Position numbers and translations under genes: made by a program. The notes below the pieces were generated by a model. That model saw only the letters and a list, made by a program, of their open reading frames with translations. It was not told the origin of the DNA and searched no databases. 64,000 nt of DNA from Epsilonproteobacteria bacterium tcs-49 (GTDB lineage Bacteria > Campylobacterota > Campylobacteria > Campylobacterales > Sulfurovaceae): assembly GCA_002049495.1 (NCBI GenBank), contig LLYS01000003.1:155617-219616 (forward strand). The letters are read 5' to 3'. Positions 1-9,039 of the stretch are shown here, piece by piece. How positions within the stretch are numbered: the stretch's first letter is position 1; each line of letters opens with the position of its first letter.

Positions 1-1745
1 ATACGGATCAAAGATTCATATTTGTTCACACGCTGCTCGCGGTTGTCGTAGATCGGCTGGAAAAACACCTCTATGCGATCCTCCTTGATCGCGCTTTCGA
101 TCATCGCCGCCCAGTAGATATTGTTTTCATACTCCTTCTCTATCTGCAGATCCTGGGTATAGACCAGATAGTTCAACCGCTCCCTTTTCGCCCGCTTGAG
201 GGCGATACTGGCTTGACTGACGCGGTTCCCGCCATCCATGGCGATCCCGGCGGTAATATGGATGAAGATATCGGCAAGCGTAGGAACCTGCAGGGGCTGT
301 TCCTCCACGTAGCGGGTAAACTCCCGGACCCGTTTTTCAAAATATTTCTCCTCCTCGTCATTGTTGACAATCACCGCAAACTCGTCGGCGTAGGTACGGT
401 AGTAGGTGTATTCGGTCAGAGGGAAATAGTGTTTGATCAGTTTGGCAAAGTGTTTGAGGATTTTATCGCCGATATCGTAGCCGTAGAGTTCGTTCTTCTC
501 TTTAAAATCGTCGATATTGAGGATACACACCCCGTAGCAATCCTCCTGCTTCGCATCCTGAATCAGCTTGTTTCTATTGTAAAAGTTTGTCAAGTCGTCG
601 TAAAAAGCAACGGTTTCGAGCTTTTTTTGGCGCCGTACGATCTCCAGGGACATGAGATTGATGGTTTTGTCCAGCCGGGTCATCTCATCGTCGTTTTGTC
701 CTATCTTGCTTTTTTTCCTGCTGAATTCAAAGCTGCCCGAAGTGACGTTTTTGACCTTTTGCATCAAATACTCCAGCCGGCGCATCACTTCATGCTTTAA
801 AAACCAAAAAGCCGCGGGCAGGATGATGACCACGATCAGCAGCGAACTGGCCAGAGAAAAGGTTTTGGCTTCTTGCAGCAGCTGCATCTGATGCTTCCTG
901 TCGATGATATAGCGGTACGTGACCTTATGCCCGGCCAGCTGCTCGTTTTTCTCCTCCACGACGTATTTGTCGTTTTCATAGATACGGCGCTCGCCCGGCT
1001 GCTCCTCCCAGGGCAGCATCGTCGCCAAATCCAGCTTGGGGAGCAACCCGACATAGAATTTGCCGTCGATATAGATGTTTGCCGCGAAATTTCCGTGTTC
1101 AGCCATCAAAGTGATCAACTCATTGCCCACCTTCTGGTACAGTTTGAGCGTACCCACGAACTGCTCCTGGTCGGACCGGTTATCGATGATGTTGGCGTGA
1201 TACACCACAAACAGTTCGCCCTCTCTCACCTCTTTAAACGCCCTGCTTTTGGAGCGCTCGATCTGTAGCGGGAGAAACCGCTCAGGCTCGGAAAAAGTGC
1301 TTTGCAGCCGGGGTTCCCCCTGCTCGTAAGTCACGTAACCGCTGGTCTCGCTATCGAAAAACGCGACCTTGTAGCCATATTTGTCATACACCGCTCCGTG
1401 ATCGATAGCGGTGTGGTTTGTCGCGGCGAGGTAGCGGCCCAGCTTCTCCTTGACTTCGTCAAAAAGTGCGGGTTGGTAGTTTTGTTTATCTTCGTAGTTG
1501 TTGATCAGGTTCAGCCGGCTTAGCACCATCTCGTTACTGCCGACGAAGTAAGCCTGCTGTCGTAAGTTTTTGCCGATTCTTTCCAACTCCTGGCGCATCA
1601 TATAATCGATATGCAGTAACTCTTTTTTCGTATTGAGCCGGTGGGTCTTTTCGATAACGAAGTGATCGATCAGAAACCAGTTGGCAAATACCGCAAAGGT
1701 TATGGTGAATAAAAAAATCGACAAAAGCTTTTTGGAAAGATTCAT
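1..1745 (-). CDS. GGDEF/EAL membrane protein, 3' end cut by window
   Basis: This reads on the minus strand from an ATG at 1745 and runs off the left edge after about 581 residues. There is an N-terminal membrane helix (about residues 5-25), a long extracytoplasmic sensor region, a second helix (about 293-317), then a GGDEF-like domain. The signature reads RTYADEF near residues 450-456 instead of GGDEF, so the cyclase is probably inactive. A motif VFFQPIYDN followed by YESLIR at the edge looks like the start of an EAL phosphodiesterase domain (QPI...E-x-L-x-R). The likely role is c-di-GMP turnover in response to an external signal. Whether the EAL domain is intact lies outside the window. Confidence 0.85.
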   Translation of the reverse strand, partial: MNLSKKLLSIFLFTITFAVFANWFLIDHFVIEKTHRLNTKKELLHIDYMMRQELERIGKNLRQQAYFVGSNEMVLSRLNLINNYEDKQNYQPALFDEVKEKLGRYLAATNHTAIDHGAVYDKYGYKVAFFDSETSGYVTYEQGEPRLQSTFSEPERFLPLQIERSKSRAFKEVREGELFVVYHANIIDNRSDQEQFVGTLKLYQKVGNELITLMAEHGNFAANIYIDGKFYVGLLPKLDLATMLPWEEQPGERRIYENDKYVVEEKNEQLAGHKVTYRYIIDRKHQMQLLQEAKTFSLASSLLIVVIILPAAFWFLKHEVMRRLEYLMQKVKNVTSGSFEFSRKKSKIGQNDDEMTRLDKTINLMSLEIVRRQKKLETVAFYDDLTNFYNRNKLIQDAKQEDCYGVCILNIDDFKEKNELYGYDIGDKILKHFAKLIKHYFPLTEYTYYRTYADEFAVIVNNDEEEKYFEKRVREFTRYVEEQPLQVPTLADIFIHITAGIAMDGGNRVSQASIALKRAKRERLNYLVYTQDLQIEKEYENNIYWAAMIESAIKEDRIEVFFQPIYDNREQRVNKYESLIR

Positions 1746-1786
1746 GGGTCTCCTTCAGCCGGAGGGGTTCCCCGGCCGGCGCAGGG

Positions 1787-2008
1787 CTACTTTTTCGCTT
1801 TTGCTTCCTGCAGCGCTTCGATCACCGCATCGATATTCTCATAGGGGATATGGGCTTTCCATTCCACATCTTCCCCGTTTAGCGCGATGCCCACGCTGAC
1901 GACGTCGTTGCTGCCGGGACCGTAGGGTTCGGTAACGTCGGCGATGGAGATCACCCCCTTGTTCGTTCCCGCTAAATCTATCTTTTTCAGCTCCGTTGTT
2001 GTTGACAT
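1787..2008 (-). CDS. Small conserved-looking hypothetical protein
   Basis: A 73-residue soluble, acidic protein with no signal peptide or membrane helix. The family is not recognised. The ATG at 2008 is preceded (reading the minus strand) by an AAGGAG-like site. It lies 41 bp upstream of the GGDEF/EAL gene on the same strand and could be its operon partner. It contains an alternating hydrophobic stretch (VVSVGIALNGEDVEWKAHI) that suggests beta strands and a C-terminal helix rich in Ala, Glu and Lys. No function is proposed. Confidence 0.65.
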   Translation of the reverse strand: MSTTTELKKIDLAGTNKGVISIADVTEPYGPGSNDVVSVGIALNGEDVEWKAHIPYENIDAVIEALQEAKAKK

Positions 2009-2215
2009 TATGGCTCCTTGTGAAATTGGTTATTGCCCTGATTATAACCTATTTTTCCCTTAGCTTCACTTGCCGGTCACGCTATTGTCACTATTTTTGC
2101 GCTATTACATATATTGCTTATAATTCTTATAATCTCTTTAGGATATAAAGTAATTTTATCGATCTATATTACTTTGCTTTTGCATTTGCTATACTTTTGC
2201 TATGAATAGGGGTTG

Positions 2216-2764
2216 ATGGGGTCTATTCGTAAAATTGAAGCAAAGGGGTCTTTCGTGTCACAACAAACCGTAGAAAAAGTACTGCAAGCGGACAAACTCG
2301 TAATCTCAAAAACGGACACGAAGGGCAAAATCACCTACGGCAACCGCTACTTCACCCAGCTTTCGGGCTACTCGACTGCGGAATACATGCACAAGCCCCA
2401 CAACATTATCCGACATCCCGATATGCCAAAAGCGGTCTTTAAACTGCTGTGGCAAACCCTCCAAAGCGGCAAGGAGATCCACGCTTATGTCAAAAACCGC
2501 GCCAAAGACGGCAGCTTTTACTGGGTTTTTGCCAACGTCACCCCCTCCTACGATGCCCACGGCAAGATCGTCGGTTTCTACTCGGTCCGGCGCAAACCCC
2601 ATCCTAAAGCGATCGAAACGATCGAAGGGATCTATAAGCAGCTGCTTTCCGCCGAAGCCGCCGGCGGCGTAGATGCCGGTGTCAAGCGCTTAGGGGAGCT
2701 GCTCAAAGAGCTCGGCAGCAGTTACGAAGATTTTATATTAGCACTTCACGATACCCATAAATGA
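2216..2764 (+). CDS. PAS-domain energy-taxis sensor, CetB/Aer-like
   Basis: A cytoplasmic protein of about 182 residues made almost entirely of one PAS domain (about residues 25-135) with a helical tail. It carries the Aer/CetB-type motif [13 protein letters not shown] followed by a [12 protein letters not shown] segment. In E. coli Aer and Campylobacter CetB this type of PAS domain binds FAD and senses redox state. The next gene, 19 bp downstream, is a chemoreceptor, as in the CetA-CetB pair where the PAS protein signals through a separate MCP. The start is uncertain: the ATG at 2216 follows AGGGG, and a GTG at 2255 follows AAGGGG. Assignment to CetB is by architecture and context. Confidence 0.82.
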   Translation: MGSIRKIEAKGSFVSQQTVEKVLQADKLVISKTDTKGKITYGNRYFTQLSGYSTAEYMHKPHNIIRHPDMPKAVFKLLWQTLQSGKEIHAYVKNRAKDGSFYWVFANVTPSYDAHGKIVGFYSVRRKPHPKAIETIEGIYKQLLSAEAAGGVDAGVKRLGELLKELGSSYEDFILALHDTHK

Positions 2765-2783
2765 TCAATCTAAAGGAGTTTTT

Positions 2784-4106
2784 TTGAAAAACATATCGTC
2801 ACTCAATGCGGTGGTGTTTCTTTCCTACGCTTCCGTTTTCGCCGCCGTTATCGTCTTTATCGGCCTCTCCATGGCTTGCGATTTTTCCATCTTTACGCTG
2901 TTGCCCTCGCTGATTTTCGGCGGGCTTTCCATCGCCCAGGTGGTGCATGTGCGCACCGTACAGAAGGATTTGACAACCGCCGAACACGTGATGACCGACG
3001 TCGCCGCGGGCAATATGGAGCTGCGCCTGGAAAACGGCAAAAGCGGCGGCCGCGTGGAGAATCTCTTTTTAGAGATCAACAGCTTTTTAAACCAGGTAGA
3101 AACCTTTAACAAGGAGGTCAAGGCGACCTTTGATTACGTCAGCCGCTCCAAATTCAACCGCAAAATCCACCTCGAGGGGCTCAATCCCACCTTTAAAATG
3201 TATGGGGAGGAGATCAATGAAACCATCGAAATGATGAAAGCCGACCACCGCCAAAAGCAGCACTCGGAGCTTAATTCCGACTTGAGCAACCTCAGCCAGA
3301 GTGCCGGGGGGATGAACGTGGTGCGGGACAGTCTGGCCAAAAACGTCGAAGCGCTGAAGATAATCCATGATAAAACCTACGAAACGGCGGATATTTCCCA
3401 GGAAAATATCGAAGCGATGGATACGGTGATGGAACAGATCAACGACCTGATCCAGCAGATCGTTGAAAACAACGAATCGGTCCACCGCCTTTCCGATCAA
3501 ACCGAAGAGATCACCAGCGTCATCGCCATGATCAAAGATATCGCCGAACAGACCAATCTGCTCGCCCTCAACGCCGCCATCGAAGCCGCCCGCGCCGGAG
3601 AACACGGCAGAGGCTTCGCCGTCGTGGCCGATGAGGTACGAAAGCTCGCCGAACGCACCCAGAAAGCCACCGGAGAGATCGACGTGATCATCAACACCTT
3701 CCGCCAAGAGACCACCGATATCCACGCTAAATCGCAGGATATGACCAGCCGCGCCGAAGAATCCAACCAGGGCTTGACCCGCTTCAGCGATGCGATGCAC
3801 CGCTTAAACGACAACGCTACTGAGATGGTCAACTCCATCGAAAACGTGGAAAACTCCACCTTCATCACCCTGGTCAAGATCGATCACGTGGTCTTTAAAT
3901 CCAACGCCTACTCCTCTATCTTCCTAGGGGAGCAGCAGGCAAAATTCGGCAACCACCACCAGTGCCGCATGGGGCAGTGGTACGACGGTGCCGGGAAGGA
4001 GCGCTTTGGGCATATGAAGGAGTTCAAAGCCCTTGACGCGCCCCATGAAACGGTGCATAAAAACGTCCTTGAAAGCATGGAGTGTTTGGAAAAGAGGAGA
4101 TTTTAA
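2784..4106 (+). CDS. Methyl-accepting chemotaxis protein with C-terminal CZB zinc-binding domain, 3' frameshift
   Basis: A 440-residue chemoreceptor. Two N-terminal helices with almost no periplasmic loop are followed by a linker and the conserved signalling hairpin ([19 protein letters not shown], then [17 protein letters not shown]). The C-terminal domain shows the CZB pattern: DH...[16 protein letters not shown] and PHETVH, which supply the three His and one Cys zinc ligands. The TTG start is supported by AAAGGAG five bases upstream. Translation ends at 4106, but restoring one A in the A4 run at 4090-4093 extends the frame to a TAA at 4187-4189 and adds the expected last CZB helix (about 30 residues). 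The upstream PAS gene makes a CetA-like partner role likely. Confidence 0.88.
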   Translation: MKNISSLNAVVFLSYASVFAAVIVFIGLSMACDFSIFTLLPSLIFGGLSIAQVVHVRTVQKDLTTAEHVMTDVAAGNMELRLENGKSGGRVENLFLEINSFLNQVETFNKEVKATFDYVSRSKFNRKIHLEGLNPTFKMYGEEINETIEMMKADHRQKQHSELNSDLSNLSQSAGGMNVVRDSLAKNVEALKIIHDKTYETADISQENIEAMDTVMEQINDLIQQIVENNESVHRLSDQTEEITSVIAMIKDIAEQTNLLALNAAIEAARAGEHGRGFAVVADEVRKLAERTQKATGEIDVIINTFRQETTDIHAKSQDMTSRAEESNQGLTRFSDAMHRLNDNATEMVNSIENVENSTFITLVKIDHVVFKSNAYSSIFLGEQQAKFGNHHQCRMGQWYDGAGKERFGHMKEFKALDAPHETVHKNVLESMECLEKRRF

Positions 4107-4198
4107 ACAATTTCAAAGCGGTGGAAAAAGCCAGCGAAACGCTATTTGAAAGAATGGATAAAATGCTGGAAAATTATAAAAGAGCGTAACAAGCGCTA

Positions 4199-4249
4199 CG
4201 GGCACACCCGGTGCCCGCAACTTCACAGCTCTTGACAAAAAGTGTCAAG
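4199..4249. terminator. Two hairpins between convergent mcp and nrdA
   Basis: CGGGCAC (4199-4205) pairs with GTGCCCG (4211-4217), and CTTGACA (4231-4237) pairs with TGTCAAG (4243-4249) around a five-base loop. The second hairpin abuts the nrdA stop codon. On the minus strand its loop is CTTTT, but there is no long T tract after the stem, so termination is plausible rather than certain. Both lie in the gap between convergent genes. Confidence 0.45.
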
Positions 4250-6625
4250 CTATTGACAACCCACGCACTCCATACTTCTATCCTCTACGTCGTTGCTCGA
4301 TTCGGGCGATTGGCTTCGCAGATAATAGCAGGATTTCACGCCCAGTTCCCACGCGCTTAGATAGATATCGTTGAGGTATTTCCCGCTGGCTTTATCCAGT
4401 GAGACGAAGATATTGAGACTCTGTCCCTGGTCGATCCACTTTTGGCGAATCGCCGCGGCTTTGACCAGATCCCGCTGATCCAGATCGTAGCTTGGGGTAT
4501 AGTACTCCCACGTATCGGGGCCGAGTTTGGGTACGACCACGGGGATCAACCCGCTGAGGTTTTCTTCAAACCATTTGCGCTTATACACCGGCTCGATCGC
4601 CTGGGTCGTTCCGGTAAGGATGGAGATGGAACTCGTCGGCGCGATCGCCATGAGATATCCGTTGCGCATCCCGTCGCTTTGCACCTTTTGACGCAACTCG
4701 TCCCAGTTATACGTGTAACCGAACAATCCGCCCCGGTCAACGAGCTTTTTAGCGTTTTCGTTGGCCACGTCGATGGGGAAGATCCCCTTGCTCCAGTGCG
4801 ATCCCTCAAACTCCGGGTACTGCCCCTTCTCCAGGCTCAAGTCGCTGCTGGCTTTGATGGCGTTGAAACTCACCGCTTCCATGATCTCGTCCACTTTGTG
4901 CAGGTGCTCGTAGCTGCCCCACTTGATACGGTTCTCGGCAAGCATCTGCGCTTCGCCCATCACTCCCAGACCGATCGCGCGGCTTTTGTGGTTGGTCTGT
5001 TTTACCTTTTTAAGCGGATAAAAGTTCAAATCGATCACGTTGTCAAGCATCCGTACCGCCGTGGGTACCACCCGCTCGATATCTTCCGGGGTGTTGATCT
5101 TGGAGAGGTTGATACTGGCAAGGTTGCACACCGCCGTATCCCCGGGTTCGCTGATCTTTTCGACCATATACACCTGCTTACCGTTCATACTATCAAGGGC
5201 GGTAAGTTTTTTAGCCTTTTTCTCGATACCCGCATCGGTTTTGATATCCTCTTCCTCTTCAAACAGCTCAATCTCCCCGTTGTCATACTCCACCTGGATC
5301 TTGTAGTGGTTGGGGTTGGTGTTTTGAAAAATCTCGGTACAAAGGTTTGAACTTCTGATCGTTCCGGTATGGCTATTGGGATTGGCTTTGTTTGCGTTAT
5401 CCTTGTAACACAGAAAGGGGCTTCCCGTTTCAAAGTAGCTGCGCAGGATCTGCTTCCACAGATCTTTGGCTTTGATCTTTTCTTTGATAACGCTGTCGTC
5501 GTTTTCGTAAGCGATATAGCGTTTTTCAAACTCTTCGCCGAAACATTCACACAGATCACCCGTTTCGTAGGGATCAAACAGCGTCCAGAAGTCATCATCC
5601 TTGACCCGCTTCATAAACAGATCATTCAGCCACATGGCCGGAAAAAGATCGTGGGCGCGCCGGCGCTCCTCACCGCTGTTTTTCTTCAAATCCAAAAACT
5701 CTTTGACATCCAGGTGCCACGGCTCCAGATAAACCGCGATCGCACCCTTTCTCGTCCCCAGCTGGTCTACGGCGATGGCGATATCGTTGGTAATCTTTAA
5801 AAAGGGTACCGTACCGCCCGCGGCGTTTTTGTGGTTGTCGATAAAGGAGCCCATACCGCGCACTTTGCTCCAGTCCCAACCGATACCGCCGCCATATTTG
5901 GAAAGCAGCGCCATCTCCTTGTAACTGTCAAAGATCCCCTCGATATTGTCAGGCGTACTGCCGATGTAGCAGGAACTCAGCTGGTGACGCGGGGTCCGCG
6001 CGTTGCTCAGCGTCGGTGTCGCCGCCATCACTTCAAACTTGGATAATAGATCATAAAACTTCTTCGCCCAGCTTTGACAATCAAACTCGTTTTGCGCCAA
6101 GAACATGGCGATCGCCATAAACATATGTTGGGGCAGTTCGATGGGGTTGTTTTCCCGGTCTTTGATCAGATAGCGATCGTGCAGCGTACGGATTCCCAGA
6201 TAGGTAAATTGCAAATCTCTGTCAGGATCGATATAGCCGTCCAGATCCTCCAGGTCGTATTTGTCTTTAAACCCTTTGACGATACGGCCCTCCGCTTCGC
6301 CCCGCTCAAGATACTCCCGCAGCGAACCGTAGCCGTTGAACCCGTTGACTTGATGGTACAGGTCATACAGAAACAGGCGCGCCGCCACAAAGGTCCAGTT
6401 GGGACGATCCACATCGATCTTATCCACCGCCGTGGCGATCAGCGTCTTTTGGATCTCTTTTGTGGTGATATTGTCTCTAAATTGAATATGAGCATCAACT
6501 TCAAGTTCACTTTGGCTGACATTGTCCAGCCCTTCGGTTGAAGCTGAAGTGTATTTTTGGATCTTTGAAATGTCCAGGTTTTCCACCCGACCGTTTCGCT
6601 TGATGACTTTCAATCCGGAATTCAT
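4250..6625 (-). CDS. nrdA: Ribonucleoside-diphosphate reductase, alpha subunit (class I)
   Basis: The 791-residue large subunit reduces ribonucleoside diphosphates to deoxy forms. An N-terminal ATP-cone (about residues 5-95, starting KVIKRNGRVENLD) is followed by the catalytic barrel. Visible active-site features are RTPRHQLSSCYIG (redox Cys), NLCTEIF (Asn, radical Cys and Glu), the SCYYLRS Tyr pair for radical transfer, and the C-terminal redox tail SMECVGCQ. The start ATG at 6625 has GGGAG upstream. It follows purB with a 15-bp gap on the same strand, so the two are probably one operon. The beta subunit (nrdB) lies about 21 kb away, on the other side of the origin. Confidence 0.97.
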   Translation of the reverse strand: MNSGLKVIKRNGRVENLDISKIQKYTSASTEGLDNVSQSELEVDAHIQFRDNITTKEIQKTLIATAVDKIDVDRPNWTFVAARLFLYDLYHQVNGFNGYGSLREYLERGEAEGRIVKGFKDKYDLEDLDGYIDPDRDLQFTYLGIRTLHDRYLIKDRENNPIELPQHMFMAIAMFLAQNEFDCQSWAKKFYDLLSKFEVMAATPTLSNARTPRHQLSSCYIGSTPDNIEGIFDSYKEMALLSKYGGGIGWDWSKVRGMGSFIDNHKNAAGGTVPFLKITNDIAIAVDQLGTRKGAIAVYLEPWHLDVKEFLDLKKNSGEERRRAHDLFPAMWLNDLFMKRVKDDDFWTLFDPYETGDLCECFGEEFEKRYIAYENDDSVIKEKIKAKDLWKQILRSYFETGSPFLCYKDNANKANPNSHTGTIRSSNLCTEIFQNTNPNHYKIQVEYDNGEIELFEEEEDIKTDAGIEKKAKKLTALDSMNGKQVYMVEKISEPGDTAVCNLASINLSKINTPEDIERVVPTAVRMLDNVIDLNFYPLKKVKQTNHKSRAIGLGVMGEAQMLAENRIKWGSYEHLHKVDEIMEAVSFNAIKASSDLSLEKGQYPEFEGSHWSKGIFPIDVANENAKKLVDRGGLFGYTYNWDELRQKVQSDGMRNGYLMAIAPTSSISILTGTTQAIEPVYKRKWFEENLSGLIPVVVPKLGPDTWEYYTPSYDLDQRDLVKAAAIRQKWIDQGQSLNIFVSLDKASGKYLNDIYLSAWELGVKSCYYLRSQSPESSNDVEDRSMECVGCQ

Positions 6626-6640
6626 TGGACTGCTCCCCTT

Positions 6641-7969
6641 TTATTTAAAAACTCTGCTAAATATGGTCTCCACGTTTTTCGTGTAGTAGTCGTAATCGAA
6701 GCAATCCCTGATCGCTTCTTCACTGAGGCTTTGGCGAAGCTCTTCGTCGCTAAGCAGATGCTGCAGATACAAAGACTCGCCCTTTTCATTCAGTGCGGAT
6801 TTCCCCTGCTGCAGATCCTCCCAAACCTTCATAGCGTTTCGCTGTACGATCTTGTAGGAGGTTTCTCTGCTCAAGCCCTTAAGCGGCAGCTCCAAAAGCA
6901 CGCGCTGGGAAAATACAAGTCCCCCCGTGAGGTTGAGATTTTTCATCATATTCTCGGGGTAGACGGTCAAGTTTGCGATCACGTTGTTGAGCCTGTGCAG
7001 CATAAAATCCGTAGTGATAAATCCATCCGGCAGGATAAAACGCTCCACCGAGGAGTGGGAGATATCACGCTCGTGCCACAGCGCTACGTTTTCCATGGCG
7101 GGCATGGAGTAGCTTCGGATCATACGGCAAAGACCGGTGATATTTTCGGTCAGGACAGGGTTTCTTTTGTGCGGCATCGCCGAACTTCCCTTTTGGCCCT
7201 TGGCGAAAAACTCTTCGGCTTCATACACCTCCGTCCGCTGCCAGTGCCGCACCTGTACCGCAAACTTTTCGCACGAGGAAGCCAGAAGCGCCAAAGCGTT
7301 CATCACGTTGGCGTAGCGGTCCCTTTGGATCACCTGGTTGGAAACGGGGGCGGGCTTGAGGCCGAGCTCTTGACACGTCAACTCCTCCACCTCCATAGGC
7401 GCATGGGCGAAGTTGCCCATAGCGCCGCTGATCTGGCCGACGCTGATCACGTCCAACGCCTGCTCCAGGTTGTCGAGGTTTCTTTGCAACTCCTCATACC
7501 AGATCGCCAGCGCCAGACCGAACGTGATCGGTTCGCCGTGGATACCGTGGCTTCTTCCCACCATCAATGTATACTTATGTTCACGGGCTCTTTTTTCGAC
7601 GGAGTCCATCACCATCTTGACATCGTCGATGATCAGTTCCAAAGAGTCTTTGATCTGTAGTGCAACCGCCGTATCGATACAATCGCTGCTGGTCATCCCG
7701 TAGTGTACCCAGCGCTTCTCATCGCCGAGGCTTTCTCCCACGGAGGTCAAAAACGCGATCACGTCGTGTCTGGTTTCTTTTTCTATCTCGTCGATTCTAT
7801 CTATATCAAAGGTCGCGTTCTCGGCGATCTTTTTGCAATCTTCATCGGGAACCAGTCCCAGTTTGTTCCACGCTTTCGTAGCTGCGATCTCTACTTTCAG
7901 CCACGCGTCATATTTGGCCTGCATGGTCCATTTTTCACTCATCTGCTTTCGTGCATATCGTTCTACCAT
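6641..7969 (-). CDS. purB: Adenylosuccinate lyase
   Basis: This 442-residue protein matches adenylosuccinate lyase of the fumarase/aspartase superfamily. It cleaves SAICAR and adenylosuccinate in purine synthesis. Signature segments are TSSDCIDTAVALQ, the GRSHGIHGEPITFG region and the superfamily loop KGSSAMPHKRNPVLTENI with the catalytic Ser. It starts at the ATG at 7969 and is the first gene of a purB-nrdA operon, which links purine supply and dNTP production. The length is normal for the family. Confidence 0.96.
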   Translation of the reverse strand: MVERYARKQMSEKWTMQAKYDAWLKVEIAATKAWNKLGLVPDEDCKKIAENATFDIDRIDEIEKETRHDVIAFLTSVGESLGDEKRWVHYGMTSSDCIDTAVALQIKDSLELIIDDVKMVMDSVEKRAREHKYTLMVGRSHGIHGEPITFGLALAIWYEELQRNLDNLEQALDVISVGQISGAMGNFAHAPMEVEELTCQELGLKPAPVSNQVIQRDRYANVMNALALLASSCEKFAVQVRHWQRTEVYEAEEFFAKGQKGSSAMPHKRNPVLTENITGLCRMIRSYSMPAMENVALWHERDISHSSVERFILPDGFITTDFMLHRLNNVIANLTVYPENMMKNLNLTGGLVFSQRVLLELPLKGLSRETSYKIVQRNAMKVWEDLQQGKSALNEKGESLYLQHLLSDEELRQSLSEEAIRDCFDYDYYTKNVETIFSRVFK

Positions 7970-8127
7970 CGACTTTACCTTGTACTATATTTTCTAAATA
8001 AAATAATAGTGAAAATGATGTTAAAATTAGCTAAGAGTTATGGCTATTTGCGGTGAAATTTTAAAATATTTCCAGCCCCCGTTTTTAGCTTAAATCGCTA
8101 TAAAAAAACGTATGAAAGTTTACGAAT

Positions 8128-9039
8128 ATGCCCTTTGTAAAACAGATGTTTCACGTGAAACAACCGCAAAACCTTACCCTCTTTCTCCGCGATTTGTTCC
8201 AAATCCGATACAGGGAGGCACAGAAGCTCGTCGATACCGGCCGGGTGAGTCAAGGAGAAAGAATACTGCGTGATAAAAAAGAGATTATCGAAGAGGCCGT
8301 CGAGGTCAAATACTTCCTTGCCAAAAGCCGGGGACTTTCCCCCTGCTTTCAGACCGACAGGTTTTTACTTTTCGACAAACCCGCCGGGCTGCATGTCCAC
8401 CCGCAGCGACACGGCTACGGCTACACGCTCCTGGATGAGATACGCCACCACGGCGGCCGGCATGCCGACCCGGCCCACCGGCTCGACAGGGAGACCAGCG
8501 GATTGCTCCTTGCCGGAAGGGACAGAAAAAGCACCGGCGAACTGTCCCAACTGTTTGAAACACAAAAAGTAAAAAAAACATACCTTGCTCTGGTGCGGGG
8601 GAGGTTTAAAGAAAAGCGGCGTATCGAGCTGCCCTTAAGAAGCAGCGACAGCTATGCCAAATCCAAACACAAAACGGTAGTCGATGACGGGGGGAAAAGC
8701 TCGGTGACGATCGTAAAGCCGCTACATTACGATCCCGTTCTGGACCAAACCCTTGTGCTGCTGCACCCCCAAACGGGAAGGACCCATCAACTGCGGGTCC
8801 ATCTGTTTCACGTGAAACATCCCATCGTGGGCGATCCGCTTTACGGTACCGATTTTACAACGGCCGATCGCTATCTCGACGGTAAACTCAGTGGGCGGGA
8901 GCGTTTGGAAAGATGCGGGGCCAAGCGCCTCATGCTGCATGCGTACGCTTTGGAGTTTCGACTGGACAACCCCTTTACTCTTTTTTCTCCGACGCTTCCG
9001 TTTCCCTTTCCAACTCCTCAAGATCTTTCGATTCGATAG
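8128..9039 (+). CDS. RluA-family pseudouridine synthase
   Basis: A 303-residue RNA pseudouridine synthase. The catalytic motif is AHRLDRETSGLLLAG (the Asp is the nucleophile, about residue 112 onward). A KKTYLALVRG segment and a HPQTGRTHQLRVH segment are typical of the RluA/RluC/RluD branch, and an S4-like N-terminal part (LVDTGRVSQGERI) is present. The exact rRNA or tRNA target cannot be told. Two perfect parS sequences lie inside this gene (8147-8162 and 8804-8819), which fixes the encoded peptides FHVKQ and FHVKH. Its 3' end overlaps the convergent fapA-like gene by 65 bp. An ATG at 8146 is an alternative start. Confidence 0.92.
   Translation: MPFVKQMFHVKQPQNLTLFLRDLFQIRYREAQKLVDTGRVSQGERILRDKKEIIEEAVEVKYFLAKSRGLSPCFQTDRFLLFDKPAGLHVHPQRHGYGYTLLDEIRHHGGRHADPAHRLDRETSGLLLAGRDRKSTGELSQLFETQKVKKTYLALVRGRFKEKRRIELPLRSSDSYAKSKHKTVVDDGGKSSVTIVKPLHYDPVLDQTLVLLHPQTGRTHQLRVHLFHVKHPIVGDPLYGTDFTTADRYLDGKLSGRERLERCGAKRLMLHAYALEFRLDNPFTLFSPTLPFPFPTPQDLSIR
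8147..8162. other. parS centromere-like site 1 (perfect)
   Basis: The 16-base palindrome TGTTTCACGTGAAACA is identical to the ParB/Spo0J binding consensus. It lies near the 5' end of the rlu gene, about 12 kb from dnaA. ParB nucleates here to organise origin segregation. No parA or parB gene is in this window. Confidence 0.88.
8804..8819. other. parS centromere-like site 2 (perfect)
   Basis: A second exact copy of TGTTTCACGTGAAACA, 657 bp after the first and inside the same coding sequence, in the same reading frame (encoding LFHVKH). Two perfect 16-mers within 1 kb of each other near oriC cannot reasonably be chance. Confidence 0.88.

Noticed and set aside
213..1268. Plus-strand open frames opposite the GGDEF/EAL gene
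   Set aside because: The minus strand encodes a continuous membrane/GGDEF/EAL protein with recognisable motifs. The plus-strand frames are compositional shadows.
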